This document shows, piece after piece, positions 1 through 6,390 of a stretch of DNA of 7,476 nt; the first letter of the stretch is position 1; each line of letters starts with the position of its first letter. The notes below the pieces were generated by a model. It saw nothing but the letters and a program-made list of their open reading frames with translations. It did not search any database and was not told the DNA's origin. The DNA comes from Alphaproteobacteria bacterium (lineage in GTDB: Bacteria; Pseudomonadota; Alphaproteobacteria; JABSOH01; JABAAW01), in the NCBI GenBank assembly GCA_014238935.1, contig JABAAD010000031.1, positions 1-7,476 on the forward strand, in the 5' to 3' direction. The position numbers and the translations under genes are program-made.

Positions 1-402
1 GTCAACTTGGCATCGCGCTTGGAGGGACAATCGAAGTCCTACGGCGTAGATATGGTCATCGGCGAAAGCACGGCGGCCATGCTACAAGATCGTTATGCGA
101 TCGTGGAACTCGACAGCATCGCGGTCAAGGGTAAAGCGGAAGCGGTGACCATCTACACTGTTTTGGGCGACGAAAATTACCGACACGGTAAGGAGCTCGC
201 TGAGCTTTTGCCGAAACACAGGGGCTTCTTGGAAAGCTATCGAAACCAACGATGGGATGTCGCCGACGCTGCCGCTAAGGCTTGCGCACGCTTCGCGCCG
301 CTGGCGGACTTCTACGCCGTGTATCGAGAGCGTATCGTGGAGCATCGCGCGTCTCCTCCGAACAAGGACTGGGACGGAGTGTATCGTGCGACGAGCAAAT
401 AA
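1..402 (+). CDS. Class III adenylate/guanylate cyclase, C-terminal end (partial)
   Basis: This is the last 133 codons of a cyclase that would make cAMP or cGMP from ATP or GTP. The reading frame is open from base 1, so the gene begins outside the window; the ATG-like starts inside are not real starts. The first visible residues are VNLASRLE, the family's N-x3-R catalytic segment (Asn2 and Arg6 here, which stabilise the transition state in known cyclases). The phosphate-binding Lys lies in AVKGK (Lys43). After the catalytic domain comes a helical tail of about 75 residues ending in WDGVYRATSK. Such a tail, with a final W-D-G-V, is common in CHASE2-type membrane cyclases, so a CHASE2 sensor and transmembrane segments are expected upstream but not seen. 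The residues that choose ATP or GTP are upstream, so the product is undetermined. The TAA stop lies 33 bases before the secretion ATPase, so co-transcription is plausible. Confidence 0.86.
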   Translation, partial: VNLASRLEGQSKSYGVDMVIGESTAAMLQDRYAIVELDSIAVKGKAEAVTIYTVLGDENYRHGKELAELLPKHRGFLESYRNQRWDVADAAAKACARFAPLADFYAVYRERIVEHRASPPNKDWDGVYRATSK

Positions 403-435
403 ACCCCGCGCACGACACGACAGGAAGCGAGCGAG

Positions 436-2244
436 ATGAGCACGAACAAGCCAAACGGAGCAGACGAAACGAACGCCTTTGCTCATTTGGTAGGGCGTTT
501 GGGCAAGCCCCCGCCCTTCTCCGAGCAGTGGTTTCAGGAACTCCTGAAAGATACGGACGGCATACGCCGTCGAGCAATCTACTACTCGTGCTTTGTCAAT
601 ATGACGGCGATCGCAGCGCCGATTTTCACGCTGCAAGTCTACGATCGCGTCATTTTCAACGCAGGAATCGAGACGTTGAAAGCTCTCGTGATAGGAATCT
701 TGATCGTGCTGTTTTTCGACTTTCTCATGCGCAAAGCGCGCGCTAACCTTTTTCGTGCCGTCTCGCTCAGAAACGATGTTTTGGTCGGACACAAGATGTT
801 TCGCCACACGATGAACTTGCCTTTGCGCGAGCTGGAAAGACGTCCGACAGGACAATGGATCGCCTTCTTCAACGACTTGGCGGCAGTGCGAAACCGTATG
901 GGAGGACCGATGGCGGCGCAGTTCATCGATGTTCCCTTCTCGTTAATGTTTTTGGTCGTTATCTTTTTCATCGCAACGCCGATCGCGTGGATCCCCGTCG
1001 TATCGGGACTGCTGTTTCTCATTCTCATTTGGCGCGCCGATGTCAGCGTCGCCGCGCGCGTCAGCAAGGAGCAGGAGCAGATCGTCAATCGCAACGGCTT
1101 GCTGAACGAGCTGCTGCACGCAAGAACAACCGTGAAGTCGCTGTCGCTCGCCTTGCCTTCGGAGACGCGATGGGCAGAGACGCAAGGATCGTTGATCGAA
1201 GAATCCGTTTTGCGCGGCGCCGCACACGACCACTATCAGACCATAAGCTACAGCATGACCCAGCTCACGACCGTCGCCATGACAAGTATCGGCGCGTTGG
1301 CGATCGTCAACCAATCCATGACGATGGGGGCACTCATCGCAGCCAATATGCTGGGCGGGCGCATGATCGCAAACTTGGGACAGACCTTGAACTACTGGCG
1401 CGGCTATCAAACCTATGTTGCATCCAAAAAACGACTCAGCACCGTCTTCGGAATCGATACAGAAAAGGTGCGATCCGAAGTTGCGCAAGAAGATCCGCAG
1501 GGAAAAATCACTTTCTCCGACCTCTCGTTTCAATACGAAGAAAACGCTCCGATAGCGCTCGAAGAAGCCAGCGGCATCATAGGACCGGGAGGATTCTATG
1601 TCTTGGTCGGCGCAAACGGCAGCGGAAAGAGCACCCTCATGAAACTGCTGCGCGGACTCTACAAACCCGACAAAGGAGTCGTCATGCTCGACGGCAGAGA
1701 TATTCGTCAATTCACCAACCAAGAGACAGCACGATGGATCGGCTACATGCCGCAGGATGCAACCCTGTTCAGTGGCACGTTGCATTCGAACATCATCTTC
1801 GGCGCAGAGAAATACAGCGACGAAGCCATTTTAGAATCGACGAAATATGCCAATTGTCACCATATCATCACGAAGTTTCCGGCGGGCTACGAGACGCCCG
1901 TAGGCGAAGGAGGTGCCAACATTTCGCCAGGATTGCGACAGAAGATATGCCTTGCGAGGCTCTACTTGCGACAGCCCAACCTCGTCTTTCTCGACGAGCC
2001 CACCAATCATCTCGACCAACAGGGTGTCATCGATTTGGCGAGCTCGTTGAAACTGCTCGCCAAGACGAAGACGGTACTGGTCATCTCGCACAATCCAAGC
2101 CTGTTGCAACAGTCCGACTATATTATCGTGATGGAAGAAGGGCGTGTGCGGCAAATCGCGCCTAAGGATGTGATCGCCAAGCAAGCCTCGGCGCAGAGCA
2201 AGAAGGCGTCGCTCGCAGCGCCACAAAAAAGTCAAAACACCTAG
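436..2244 (+). CDS. Type I secretion system ABC transporter, permease-ATPase (PrtD/LapB type)
   Basis: This inner-membrane half-transporter, acting as a homodimer, would use ATP to drive one-step export of a protein through a HlyD adaptor and a TolC-like outer-membrane channel. At 602 residues it has no N-terminal C39 peptidase domain. Hydrophobic segments lie near residues 46-68, 82-98, 166-180, 183-200, 272-292 and 297-312, matching a six-helix permease. The ATPase domain follows: A-loop Tyr367, Walker A GANGSGKST (392-400), Q-loop Gln440 in YMPQD, Walker B LVFLDE (516-521) and H-loop His552 in VISH. The signature motif is degenerate: ISPGLRQ (496-502) instead of LSGGQRQ. The C-terminus is a Lys/Ala/Ser-rich tail. 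An AGGA lies 10 bases before the ATG, a slightly long spacing. The adaptor gene follows after 12 bases. The substrate is unknown; RTX-type adhesins or proteases are usual for this family. Confidence 0.94.
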   Translation: MSTNKPNGADETNAFAHLVGRLGKPPPFSEQWFQELLKDTDGIRRRAIYYSCFVNMTAIAAPIFTLQVYDRVIFNAGIETLKALVIGILIVLFFDFLMRKARANLFRAVSLRNDVLVGHKMFRHTMNLPLRELERRPTGQWIAFFNDLAAVRNRMGGPMAAQFIDVPFSLMFLVVIFFIATPIAWIPVVSGLLFLILIWRADVSVAARVSKEQEQIVNRNGLLNELLHARTTVKSLSLALPSETRWAETQGSLIEESVLRGAAHDHYQTISYSMTQLTTVAMTSIGALAIVNQSMTMGALIAANMLGGRMIANLGQTLNYWRGYQTYVASKKRLSTVFGIDTEKVRSEVAQEDPQGKITFSDLSFQYEENAPIALEEASGIIGPGGFYVLVGANGSGKSTLMKLLRGLYKPDKGVVMLDGRDIRQFTNQETARWIGYMPQDATLFSGTLHSNIIFGAEKYSDEAILESTKYANCHHIITKFPAGYETPVGEGGANISPGLRQKICLARLYLRQPNLVFLDEPTNHLDQQGVIDLASSLKLLAKTKTVLVISHNPSLLQQSDYIIVMEEGRVRQIAPKDVIAKQASAQSKKASLAAPQKSQNT

Positions 2245-2256
2245 TGGAAGAAAACT

Positions 2257-3588
2257 ATGCCGCTTGAGTTTATCGCGCACGACGAGGGGGAGGGAGACGA
2301 GGACATCAATCCCTTGCAACGTCTCATTTCCAAGTATCGCTGGTTGGAGCGCAACCGCTTTGCGTTTCTTGCGACCGCTTTCATCATGGTCTTTTTCATT
2401 TGGGCGTGCTTTGCCAAGTTGGAAAAGTTTTCGATCGTGCCGGGCAGCGTCGTTCCGCAGGAGAAGACGCAGGTCGTGCAGCATTTGGAGGGCGGAATCA
2501 TCGAGGACATCGCGGTCAATGTCGGCGATCAGGTAGAGAAGGACGATCTGCTGTTTCGCATCAACTTGGCGGGTAGCCAACGCGAAGAGCAGCTTCAGGC
2601 AGAACTCGACGGCTATATCTTGCGCAAGGCGCGTATCGAGGCGGCGATCAAGGGAGAGCCGCTCGCCTTGCCCGAAGAAGAGGCGGCGCGCCGTCCTGAA
2701 ATCGCCGCCGCCGAGCGCGGCGCGTACTTGTCGGCGCAGAACCAACTCGATAGCGCGCTGCAAGTCCTCGACGCACAGATAGAACAAGAGCGCAGAAAAA
2801 TCAGCGAAAACGAAGCGCGACGCGAAACCTTCAACTCCGACCTCGACATACAAAAAGAAGGAGCGAAGGTCAAAGAGGAACTCTACAAGGAGGGCTTGGG
2901 TGCGCGCATCGAATACTTGGAAGCCAAGTCGCGCGTCGAACAGATCGAAGGAAGGCTCAAAGAGCTCGAAGAGATCATTCTCGCCGCAAGGTCTGCGCTC
3001 GTCCAAGTACAGGCGCGACGCGAAGAGGTTTCGCGCGAGCAACAAGGCAGTTTGTCGCGCGAAAAACTCTCGACCGACAACATTCTCGAACAAGCGCGCA
3101 TCGAGTATCAACGCGCAACCGAAGCCGCCGCCCGCACCGAGGTCACAGCTCCTTTGCGCGGGATCGTCAAGCAGATCTACTTTAACACCATCGGCGGCGT
3201 TGTGCGACCGGGCGATCCTGTCATGGAGATCGTTCCTTCCAGCGAGAACCTCGTCGTCGAGGGCAGGCTGCCGCCGCACGAACGAGGATTCGTGCGCATC
3301 GATCAGGATGCCGTCGTTAAAATCACGGCGTACGACTTTCTGCTCTACGGAGGGTTGCGCGGCAAGGTCGAGCAGATCTCTGCCGACACTCTGTCTGCTC
3401 CTGACGGTTCGACCTATTTTCGTGTCGTCATTCGCACCAACAAGACCTACCTCGGCGACCAACCGGGCAATCTTCCTATCTCGCCGGGCATGGAGGTCAC
3501 CGCAGACATCCACACCGACAATCGAAGCGTCATCTCCTATGTGCTGCGTCCTGTCTTCCGTCTCAAAAACAGCGCCTTTCGCGAGTAG
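2257..3588 (+). CDS. Type I secretion membrane fusion protein, HlyD family
   Basis: This is the periplasmic adaptor that links the ABC transporter to an outer-membrane channel. The 443 residues show the expected order. A short acidic cytoplasmic N-terminus is followed by one transmembrane helix (about 35-54) and a first lipoyl half-motif around HLEGGIIEDI (76-85). A long charged alpha-helical hairpin, probably coiled coil, spans about 105-290. The second lipoyl half follows (TEVTAPLRGIVK, 294-305), then a beta-barrel region ending in ISPGMEVTADI (408-418) and SVISYVLRPV near the C-terminus, the classic HlyD-family ending. Its length is normal for PrtE/LapC-type adaptors. TGGAAG lies just before the ATG, and the transporter stop is 12 bases upstream, so the two are almost certainly co-translated. 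No acidic or proteolytic domain has been added. Confidence 0.94.
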   Translation: MPLEFIAHDEGEGDEDINPLQRLISKYRWLERNRFAFLATAFIMVFFIWACFAKLEKFSIVPGSVVPQEKTQVVQHLEGGIIEDIAVNVGDQVEKDDLLFRINLAGSQREEQLQAELDGYILRKARIEAAIKGEPLALPEEEAARRPEIAAAERGAYLSAQNQLDSALQVLDAQIEQERRKISENEARRETFNSDLDIQKEGAKVKEELYKEGLGARIEYLEAKSRVEQIEGRLKELEEIILAARSALVQVQARREEVSREQQGSLSREKLSTDNILEQARIEYQRATEAAARTEVTAPLRGIVKQIYFNTIGGVVRPGDPVMEIVPSSENLVVEGRLPPHERGFVRIDQDAVVKITAYDFLLYGGLRGKVEQISADTLSAPDGSTYFRVVIRTNKTYLGDQPGNLPISPGMEVTADIHTDNRSVISYVLRPVFRLKNSAFRE

Positions 3589-3591
3589 GGC

Positions 3592-5136
3592 TTGAGGGGA
3601 GAAGTTCGCTCCGTCTTGAGCGCCGCCGAGATGCGGCAGGCGGAAGCGCGTGCGTTCCGCTCCACCTCTTCCTTCACCTTCATGCGTCGCGCGGGCGAGG
3701 CGGTGGCGCGTCTTGTCGAACGGCGTTTTGCCAAGACGACCCAAGTCGTCGTCGCCTGCGGACGCGGCAACAACGGCGGCGACGGTTATATCGCCGCGCA
3801 AAAACTGGCGACAAAAGGATTCTCCGTCCTCGTGCTTGGGTTGGGAGAAAGTCGAGGACTCGATGCCGTGCGTGCATGCAAACTTTGCCTGCTGACGCGC
3901 ATCGGGATCGATGAGCTGGATGCGTGCATCGAAGGCGCGGCGGCGGGAGAAAAAATCTTGTTGATCGATGCCATGGTCGGAATCGGACTGACCCGTCCTT
4001 TGGAGGGCATGGAGCAGAGTGTCGCAAGGCGGTTTGCGAAGGCGCACGGAGACGGAAGCGCGGCAGTCCTTGCCGTAGATCTGCCGAGCGGATTGTTTTC
4101 CGACTCTCCTTGCGTGGAGGAAGGGGGAGTTGTCGCTGCCGATCTGACGCTGTGCTTTTTCCGCAAAAAGCCGGCGCATGTTTTGTTGCCGTCGCGCGCT
4201 TTGTGCGGCGAGATTGTGTGCGAGGACATAGGATTTAACGAGGAGGACTGCCCGAATACTGACATCTTTGAAAACGAACCTGCTTTGTTTGCGCACGCTG
4301 CATTTTGCCAGCCCTTGCCTTTGCAGACGCACAAGCATCGACGCGGCTCGGTTGTTGTCGTGCGCTCGCAGATGGCGGGTGCAGCCGCGCTTGCCGTCGA
4401 GGGAGCAACGCGCAGCGGGGTTGGGCTTGTGCGCCTTCTCAACGACCAGACAACCCCCCTTCCCCCTGTTCTTTCGGGGTTGCCCGCGAGCGTTATCGAG
4501 GACGGCAGAAGTTTGCAGGAAGCGATTCTCGATGCCGTGCAAGGACGGCGAGAGAGGACAGCTTTTGCCTATGGGTTCGGTGCGCCGCCGAGCGAGCAGA
4601 CCTTGAGCGTCGTGCGTGCTTTGACAGCCTCACGGTGTCGGCTTGTTCTTGACGCAGGAGCGTTGCGTGCGATGGGGCGGTTTGGCTCTGGCTCGCCCGA
4701 TATATTTTCCTCACTTCAAAGCCCTGTTGTGTTGACTCCGCACGACGACGAGTTTCGAGACTTGTTTGCCTACGACCAAGCCTTGTTGGACGAGACGAAT
4801 CCTTTCGTGCGTGCGCGTCTTGCGGCTCGTCTTGCGGGTGCGGTTGTTGTTGTCAAGGGAGGCGATACGCTAGTTGCGAGTCCTGACGGCAGGCTTTCGG
4901 TGCTTGTCGAGAGCTCGCCGTGTCTTGCGACTGCTGGCAGTGGCGATGTGTTGGCGGGGTTTATCGCGGGATTTTTGGCAGAGGAGGAGGATGCTTTTCT
5001 TGCAGCCAGTGCGGCGGTGTGGTTGCACGCTCAGGCGGGGCGCGAGTTGGAGAGGACGCATGCGCGAACGCTGCGTGCGGACGACTTGCCGCGTGCGATG
5101 GCGGAGCGATTCGCGCGATTGTTACTCTGCGAGTAG
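3592..5136 (+). CDS. nnr: Bifunctional NAD(P)H-hydrate epimerase / ADP-dependent NAD(P)H-hydrate dehydratase
   Basis: This cytoplasmic enzyme repairs damaged NADH and NADPH. The N-terminal YjeF_N domain interconverts the R and S hydrates, and the C-terminal ribokinase-like domain dehydrates the S form using ADP. At 514 residues it is full length. The epimerase domain (about 9-215) has NNGGDG (60-65), DAMVGIGL (126-133) and VDLPSGL (162-168). The dehydratase domain (about 235-510) has HKHRRGSVVVV (247-257), LTPHDDEF (381-388), VVKGGDT (420-426) and AGSGDVLAG (448-456) with the presumed catalytic Asp452. The usual DADAL is DAGAL here (354-358). The start is uncertain. TTG at 3592 lies 3 bases after the adaptor stop but has a poor ribosome site. 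TTG at 3616 begins LSAAEMR, which fits the usual family N-terminus, with AGGGGAG upstream at long spacing. Either suggests translation coupled to the adaptor. The function has no obvious link to secretion. Confidence 0.91.
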   Translation: MRGEVRSVLSAAEMRQAEARAFRSTSSFTFMRRAGEAVARLVERRFAKTTQVVVACGRGNNGGDGYIAAQKLATKGFSVLVLGLGESRGLDAVRACKLCLLTRIGIDELDACIEGAAAGEKILLIDAMVGIGLTRPLEGMEQSVARRFAKAHGDGSAAVLAVDLPSGLFSDSPCVEEGGVVAADLTLCFFRKKPAHVLLPSRALCGEIVCEDIGFNEEDCPNTDIFENEPALFAHAAFCQPLPLQTHKHRRGSVVVVRSQMAGAAALAVEGATRSGVGLVRLLNDQTTPLPPVLSGLPASVIEDGRSLQEAILDAVQGRRERTAFAYGFGAPPSEQTLSVVRALTASRCRLVLDAGALRAMGRFGSGSPDIFSSLQSPVVLTPHDDEFRDLFAYDQALLDETNPFVRARLAARLAGAVVVVKGGDTLVASPDGRLSVLVESSPCLATAGSGDVLAGFIAGFLAEEEDAFLAASAAVWLHAQAGRELERTHARTLRADDLPRAMAERFARLLLCE

Positions 5137-5184
5137 GGAACGGAATTTTCGTGGATGAAAAGGCGTTAGTGCTTTTTGTACCCT

Positions 5185-5203
5185 CGCAAGCCGAAGGCTT
5201 GCG
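5185..5203. repeat. Hairpin 1, 8-bp perfect stem with GAA loop
   Basis: CGCAAGCC (5185-5192) is the exact reverse complement of GGCTTGCG (5196-5203), separated by GAA. A GAA triloop closed by C-G is known to be unusually stable in DNA. No T-run follows on either strand, so it is a poor intrinsic terminator by itself. Confidence 0.85.
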
Positions 5204-5215
5204 CATGGGGGGAGT

Positions 5216-5234
5216 GGGGGGACGCAGTCCCCCC
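5216..5234. repeat. Hairpin 2, 8-bp perfect stem with GCA loop
   Basis: GGGGGGAC (5216-5223) pairs with GTCCCCCC (5227-5234) around a GCA loop. A second run of six G (5207-5212) lies just upstream and could compete for the same C-run. No T-run follows. Confidence 0.85.
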
Positions 5235-5244
5235 GCAAAAGACC

Positions 5245-5270
5245 CCGCGTCAGCGGAGCGCGTCAGCGCT
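5245..5270. repeat. Direct repeat CGCGTCAGCG x2, each copy a small hairpin
   Basis: CGCGTCAGCG occurs at 5246-5255 and 5259-5268, separated by GAG. Each copy sits in its own inverted repeat with a GTCA loop: CCGC/GCGG (5245-5248 with 5253-5256) and AGCGC/GCGCT (5257-5261 with 5266-5270). The two small hairpins are directly adjacent. Confidence 0.75.
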
Positions 5271-5272
5271 TT

Positions 5273-5328
5273 CTGCGTGCAGGCATAACCCGAAGGGTTA
5301 TGCTTGCACGCAGCTTCTTTCCTACTTT
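5273..5328 (+). terminator. Long hairpin plus pyrimidine tract, probable terminator
   Basis: Bases 5273-5291 pair with 5295-5313: nine pairs, one G.T wobble (5282 with 5304), then nine more pairs, closed by a GAA loop (5292-5294). On the + strand it is followed by CTTCTTTCCTACTTT, a T-rich though interrupted tract. This makes it the best candidate for ending transcription of the cyclase/secretion/repair gene unit, 137 bases after the last stop. Such a long perfect stem is stronger than usual for an intrinsic terminator, so it may also be a repetitive palindromic element. Confidence 0.6.
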
Positions 5329-5329
5329 A

Positions 5330-5352
5330 AGCGCGTCTCTACGAGACGCGCT
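5330..5352. repeat. Hairpin, 10-bp perfect stem with TAC loop
   Basis: AGCGCGTCTC (5330-5339) pairs exactly with GAGACGCGCT (5343-5352) across a TAC loop. It starts directly after the T-rich tract of the preceding long hairpin. No T-run follows on either strand. Confidence 0.85.
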
Positions 5353-5378
5353 ACGACCTAGCAACGCGGCAGGGCGTG

Positions 5379-5430
5379 TCTGTTGCGCTCGCGCTTGTGC
5401 TTTTTAAAGAGCACGCGCGCGCGCAACAGA
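5379..5430. repeat. 52-base imperfect palindrome with alternating GC arm
   Basis: TCTGTTGCGC (5379-5388) pairs with GCGCAACAGA (5421-5430). Inside lie a T.C mismatch, five more G-C pairs, a two-base TT bulge, and then GTGCT/AGCAC around an AT-rich centre (TTTTTAAAG). The right arm contains GCACGCGCGCGCGC (5411-5424), a 14-base alternating purine-pyrimidine run. GCGCGCAACA recurs 15 bases later (5434-5443), giving an alternative partner for the left arm; GCAAC at 5361-5365 offers a third. Confidence 0.75.
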
Positions 5431-5496
5431 GGTGCGCGCAACAAATATGTAAGCGTCCATAAAGCAACGTCTTTTTATTCCTAACAAGCCCGTCAA

Positions 5497-6336
5497 TTAT
5501 TCGCGCGCCAAAGCCTCCAGCCCCCGCCGATAGTCTGGGTATCGCAAACATACCCCCAACTCCCGCTTCATCCTCTCGTTGCTCGCACGCTTATGCTCAA
5601 GGTGGAAACTCAACGCCATCTCCGACAACAACCCCTGCTCCCGCGCACGCTCGCGCGAAACGAAAGCAGGCGCAGGACACCCCAACAACTCCGCCGCATA
5701 CTCCAAGGGCTCGTGCGACGGAGCAGGCATGTCGTCACAAATGTTGAAAATTCCCGTAGCACGCATCGAAGCAGCGCACAAAATAGCACCAACCAAATCC
5801 TCGACATGAATGCGGTTGAAAACTCCCTCGCTGCGCACAACAGGTCTTTCCCCCCCATCCCGCAAGCGCAGGAGCGCGTTCCGACCCTCGCCGTAGATAC
5901 CGGCGATACGCAACAGACAAACGCTCGCTCCTCCCTTTTCGGCAAACTTCTGCCAGCTCCGCTCAGCGCTCAGCCTCCTCTCGCCGCGTCGACTCAAGGG
6001 TAGAGCAGGTGGCGTCCCCTCATCGATGCAAGCACCCCCATGGTCGCCATAAACCGAAAGGCTCGAACAATAGCAGAGCCAAGGAATACGGCGCATCGCC
6101 CCTTGATAGCGCGCAAGTACCGGATCGCATCCCTCGTCGTCAGGAGGCACAAAGCTGACGAGGCAGGTCGTCTCACCAAGCGCACGCCGAACGCCTTCCT
6201 CGTCCTCGAAAGAGAGAACCCTCAACCCCGCATGGCTCTTCCGCGAAGTGCCGACGACACGAAAGCCCGCCTCATGCGCACGGCGCGCAACGCGTGCACC
6301 GCTGTAGCCCAGTCCGAAACAGAAGAGAACAGGCAC
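5497..6336 (-). CDS. NAD(P)-binding epimerase/dehydratase-like protein, atypical SDR (YeeZ-like)
   Basis: This is a Rossmann-fold protein of 279 residues whose reaction is unknown. It begins with the dinucleotide motif GLGYSG (8-13) right after the first beta strand. Other family landmarks are SSLSVYG (91-97), RIAGIYG (143-149) and FNRIHVEDL (173-181), which match the YeeZ-like group annotated as NAD-dependent epimerase/dehydratase. The usual catalytic Tyr-x3-Lys is absent: by alignment by eye with SPYGxSK of extended SDRs, Arg117 and Arg121 occupy those places. This is consistent with an atypical SDR that may lack normal oxidoreductase chemistry. Translation starts at GTG (6336), preceded by GGAGA about 4 bases away, so this start is well supported. 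It lies 54 bases downstream of folE and is probably co-transcribed with it. It converges on the repair gene across the hairpin-rich gap. Confidence 0.88.
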   Translation of the reverse strand: MPVLFCFGLGYSGARVARRAHEAGFRVVGTSRKSHAGLRVLSFEDEEGVRRALGETTCLVSFVPPDDEGCDPVLARYQGAMRRIPWLCYCSSLSVYGDHGGACIDEGTPPALPLSRRGERRLSAERSWQKFAEKGGASVCLLRIAGIYGEGRNALLRLRDGGERPVVRSEGVFNRIHVEDLVGAILCAASMRATGIFNICDDMPAPSHEPLEYAAELLGCPAPAFVSRERAREQGLLSEMALSFHLEHKRASNERMKRELGVCLRYPDYRRGLEALARE

Positions 6337-6354
6337 AAAGTCTCCAAACTCGAC

Positions 6355-6390
6355 GCAGACAACTTTGCCGCAGACAACTTTGCCGCAGAC
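6355..6390. repeat. 15-bp tandem repeat, 2.4 copies
   Basis: GCAGACAACTTTGCC occurs at 6355-6369 and 6370-6384 without any change, followed by a partial copy GCAGAC (6385-6390). It fills most of the gap between the folE stop and the SDR gene's ribosome site, starting immediately after the folE TAA. Identical copies suggest recent slippage. No hairpin or binding site was recognised within the unit. Confidence 0.9.

Larger units (their letters stand above)
5137..5496. other. Convergent intergenic region, no protein seen
   Basis: This 360-base gap lies between two genes that point at each other (the NAD(P)HX repair gene and the SDR gene). Small open frames exist but have no ribosome site, no recognisable protein and run through palindromes. 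Bases 5185-5430 are dominated by inverted repeats, described individually. Bases 5137-5184 and 5431-5496 are AT-richer and mostly plain; the latter holds a second copy of GCGCGCAACA (5434-5443) that repeats 5419-5428. The region most likely handles transcription ending for both sides. It may also hold a repeat element or a structured RNA. Confidence 0.7.

Noticed and set aside
82..855. A 257-codon - strand frame
   Set aside because: It overlaps the cyclase end and the transporter start in antisense and shows no recognisable motif.
855..2165. A 436-codon + strand frame inside the transporter gene
   Set aside because: It is a shifted frame of the transporter, Arg-rich and without domains; the transporter frame carries all ABC motifs.
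1831..4542. A 903-codon open frame on the - strand
   Set aside because: It lies antisense to three well-supported genes with clear family motifs, its translation shows no recognisable domain, and it is best explained by codon bias suppressing stops in this frame. Its length is notable but not evidence of expression.
5185..5352. CRISPR-like array
   Set aside because: The hairpins differ in sequence and there is no constant repeat with unique spacers of even length.
5176..5361. Small open frames through the hairpin region (also 4920-5288)
   Set aside because: They run through palindromes, have no convincing ribosome site and give no recognisable protein.
5453..5478. Weak AAAG/CTTT hairpin followed by TTTTTATT as a terminator
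   Set aside because: The stem is only about four base pairs and AT-containing, too weak to call.
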